A stretch of DNA of 5,732 bases, taken from assembly GCA_002439735.1 (NCBI GenBank), contig DJPG01000041.1:1-5732 (forward strand). The letters are read 5' to 3'. A program made the position numbers and the translations under genes. The DNA is from Firmicutes bacterium UBA6418 (GTDB lineage: Bacteria > Bacillota > Clostridia > Peptostreptococcales > Anaerovoracaceae). Shown in pieces: positions 5,560 to 5,732 of this stretch. Numbering within the stretch: the first letter of the stretch is position 1; each line of letters starts with the position of its first letter. Below the pieces are notes generated by a model. The model did no database searches and was not told the origin of the DNA. It saw only the letters and a list, made by a program, of their open reading frames with translations.

Positions 5560-5732
5560 TTACTCCTTTCCGAATAAGGCGCGAAGTGCGTTATTTGCTT
5601 CTGCGTGATCGCCTGCGCCCTCTGTTACATGTGTGCCGCCCTCGTGGCGGATTCCCTCTTTCTGCTTTGGTTCGACCTTGAAAAGAGACGGCGAAGATTC
5701 TTTATAAGGCTTTAAGGTTTCTTCAATCCCGA
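5560..5732 (-). CDS. C-terminal end of a probable capsid scaffolding protein (partial)
   Basis: Only the last 56 codons lie in the window; the start is beyond the right edge, and a 2-base partial codon precedes the first whole one. The visible part is charged and hydrophilic, and ends in AEANNALRALFGKE before a TAA at 5560-5562. Its place directly before an uncleaved-type major capsid gene, and the ANNALR-x-LFGK ending seen on many phage scaffold proteins, point to a scaffolding protein (GP20 or DUF4355 type). The family cannot be fixed from so short a fragment; a prohead protease or protease-scaffold fusion is possible. Its stop lies 3 bases from the capsid ATG, and the capsid ribosome site is inside its last codons, so the two genes are co-transcribed. 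Confidence 0.7.
   Translation of the reverse strand, partial: GIEETLKPYKESSPSLFKVEPKQKEGIRHEGGTHVTEGAGDHAEANNALRALFGKE
5563..5569 (-). promoter_or_regulatory. Strong ribosome binding site of the major capsid gene
   Basis: AAAGGAG on the minus strand, 6 bases before the ATG at 5556. It is the best match to a Gram-positive Shine-Dalgarno site in the window and lies in the last codons of the upstream scaffold-like gene. Confidence 0.8.

Noticed and set aside
1..5732. CRISPR array, tRNA, insertion sequence, attachment site or defence genes
   Set aside because: No regular direct repeats, cloverleaf, transposase-like frame or terminal repeats were seen; the window is filled almost end to end by structural genes.

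Overview
The window is a piece of a tailed-phage (siphovirus-type) structural operon, most likely from a prophage or phage of a Gram-positive Firmicute. Clostridia or Lachnospiraceae-like gut bacteria are my best guess. The basis is strong purine-rich Shine-Dalgarno sites (AAAGGAG, GGAGG, AGAGGT), moderate GC content, and a gene set and order like Listeria A118-type and Clostridiales prophages. All real genes lie on the minus strand, so transcription runs from high to low coordinates. The long plus-strand ORFs are antisense shadows.

In transcription order the genes are: the C-terminal end of a probable scaffolding protein (5560-5732, cut by the window edge); an HK97-fold major capsid protein with an extra C-terminal Ig-like/carboxypeptidase-regulatory-like domain (4354-5556); a head-tail connector (3988-4341); three small 'minor capsid' proteins that probably form the neck and tail-completion set (3662-3991, 3255-3665, 2854-3246); the major tail tube protein (2372-2854); two tail-assembly-chaperone-like proteins (1925-2362 and the Gp15-family protein at 1347-1925); and the N-terminal 451 residues of the tape measure protein (1-1354, continuing off the left edge).

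The genes are packed tightly. Most neighbours overlap by 1-8 bases (TAATG, ATGA, ATGGTTGA junctions), and the largest gap is 12 bases. I see no internal promoter or intrinsic terminator, and no gene-free stretch over 300 bases. The genes work as one assembly line: scaffold and capsid build the head; connector and minor proteins close it and join it to the tail; tube, chaperones and tape measure build a tail of fixed length.

I found no evidence of a new defence, mobile or regulatory system; this is an ordinary phage morphogenesis region. The points that merit a second look are the extra surface-type domain on the capsid protein, two perfect but mutually exclusive hairpins early in the Gp15-family gene, a 10-bp perfect hairpin with a 4-base loop inside the connector gene, and a possible -1 frameshift linking the two chaperone genes.
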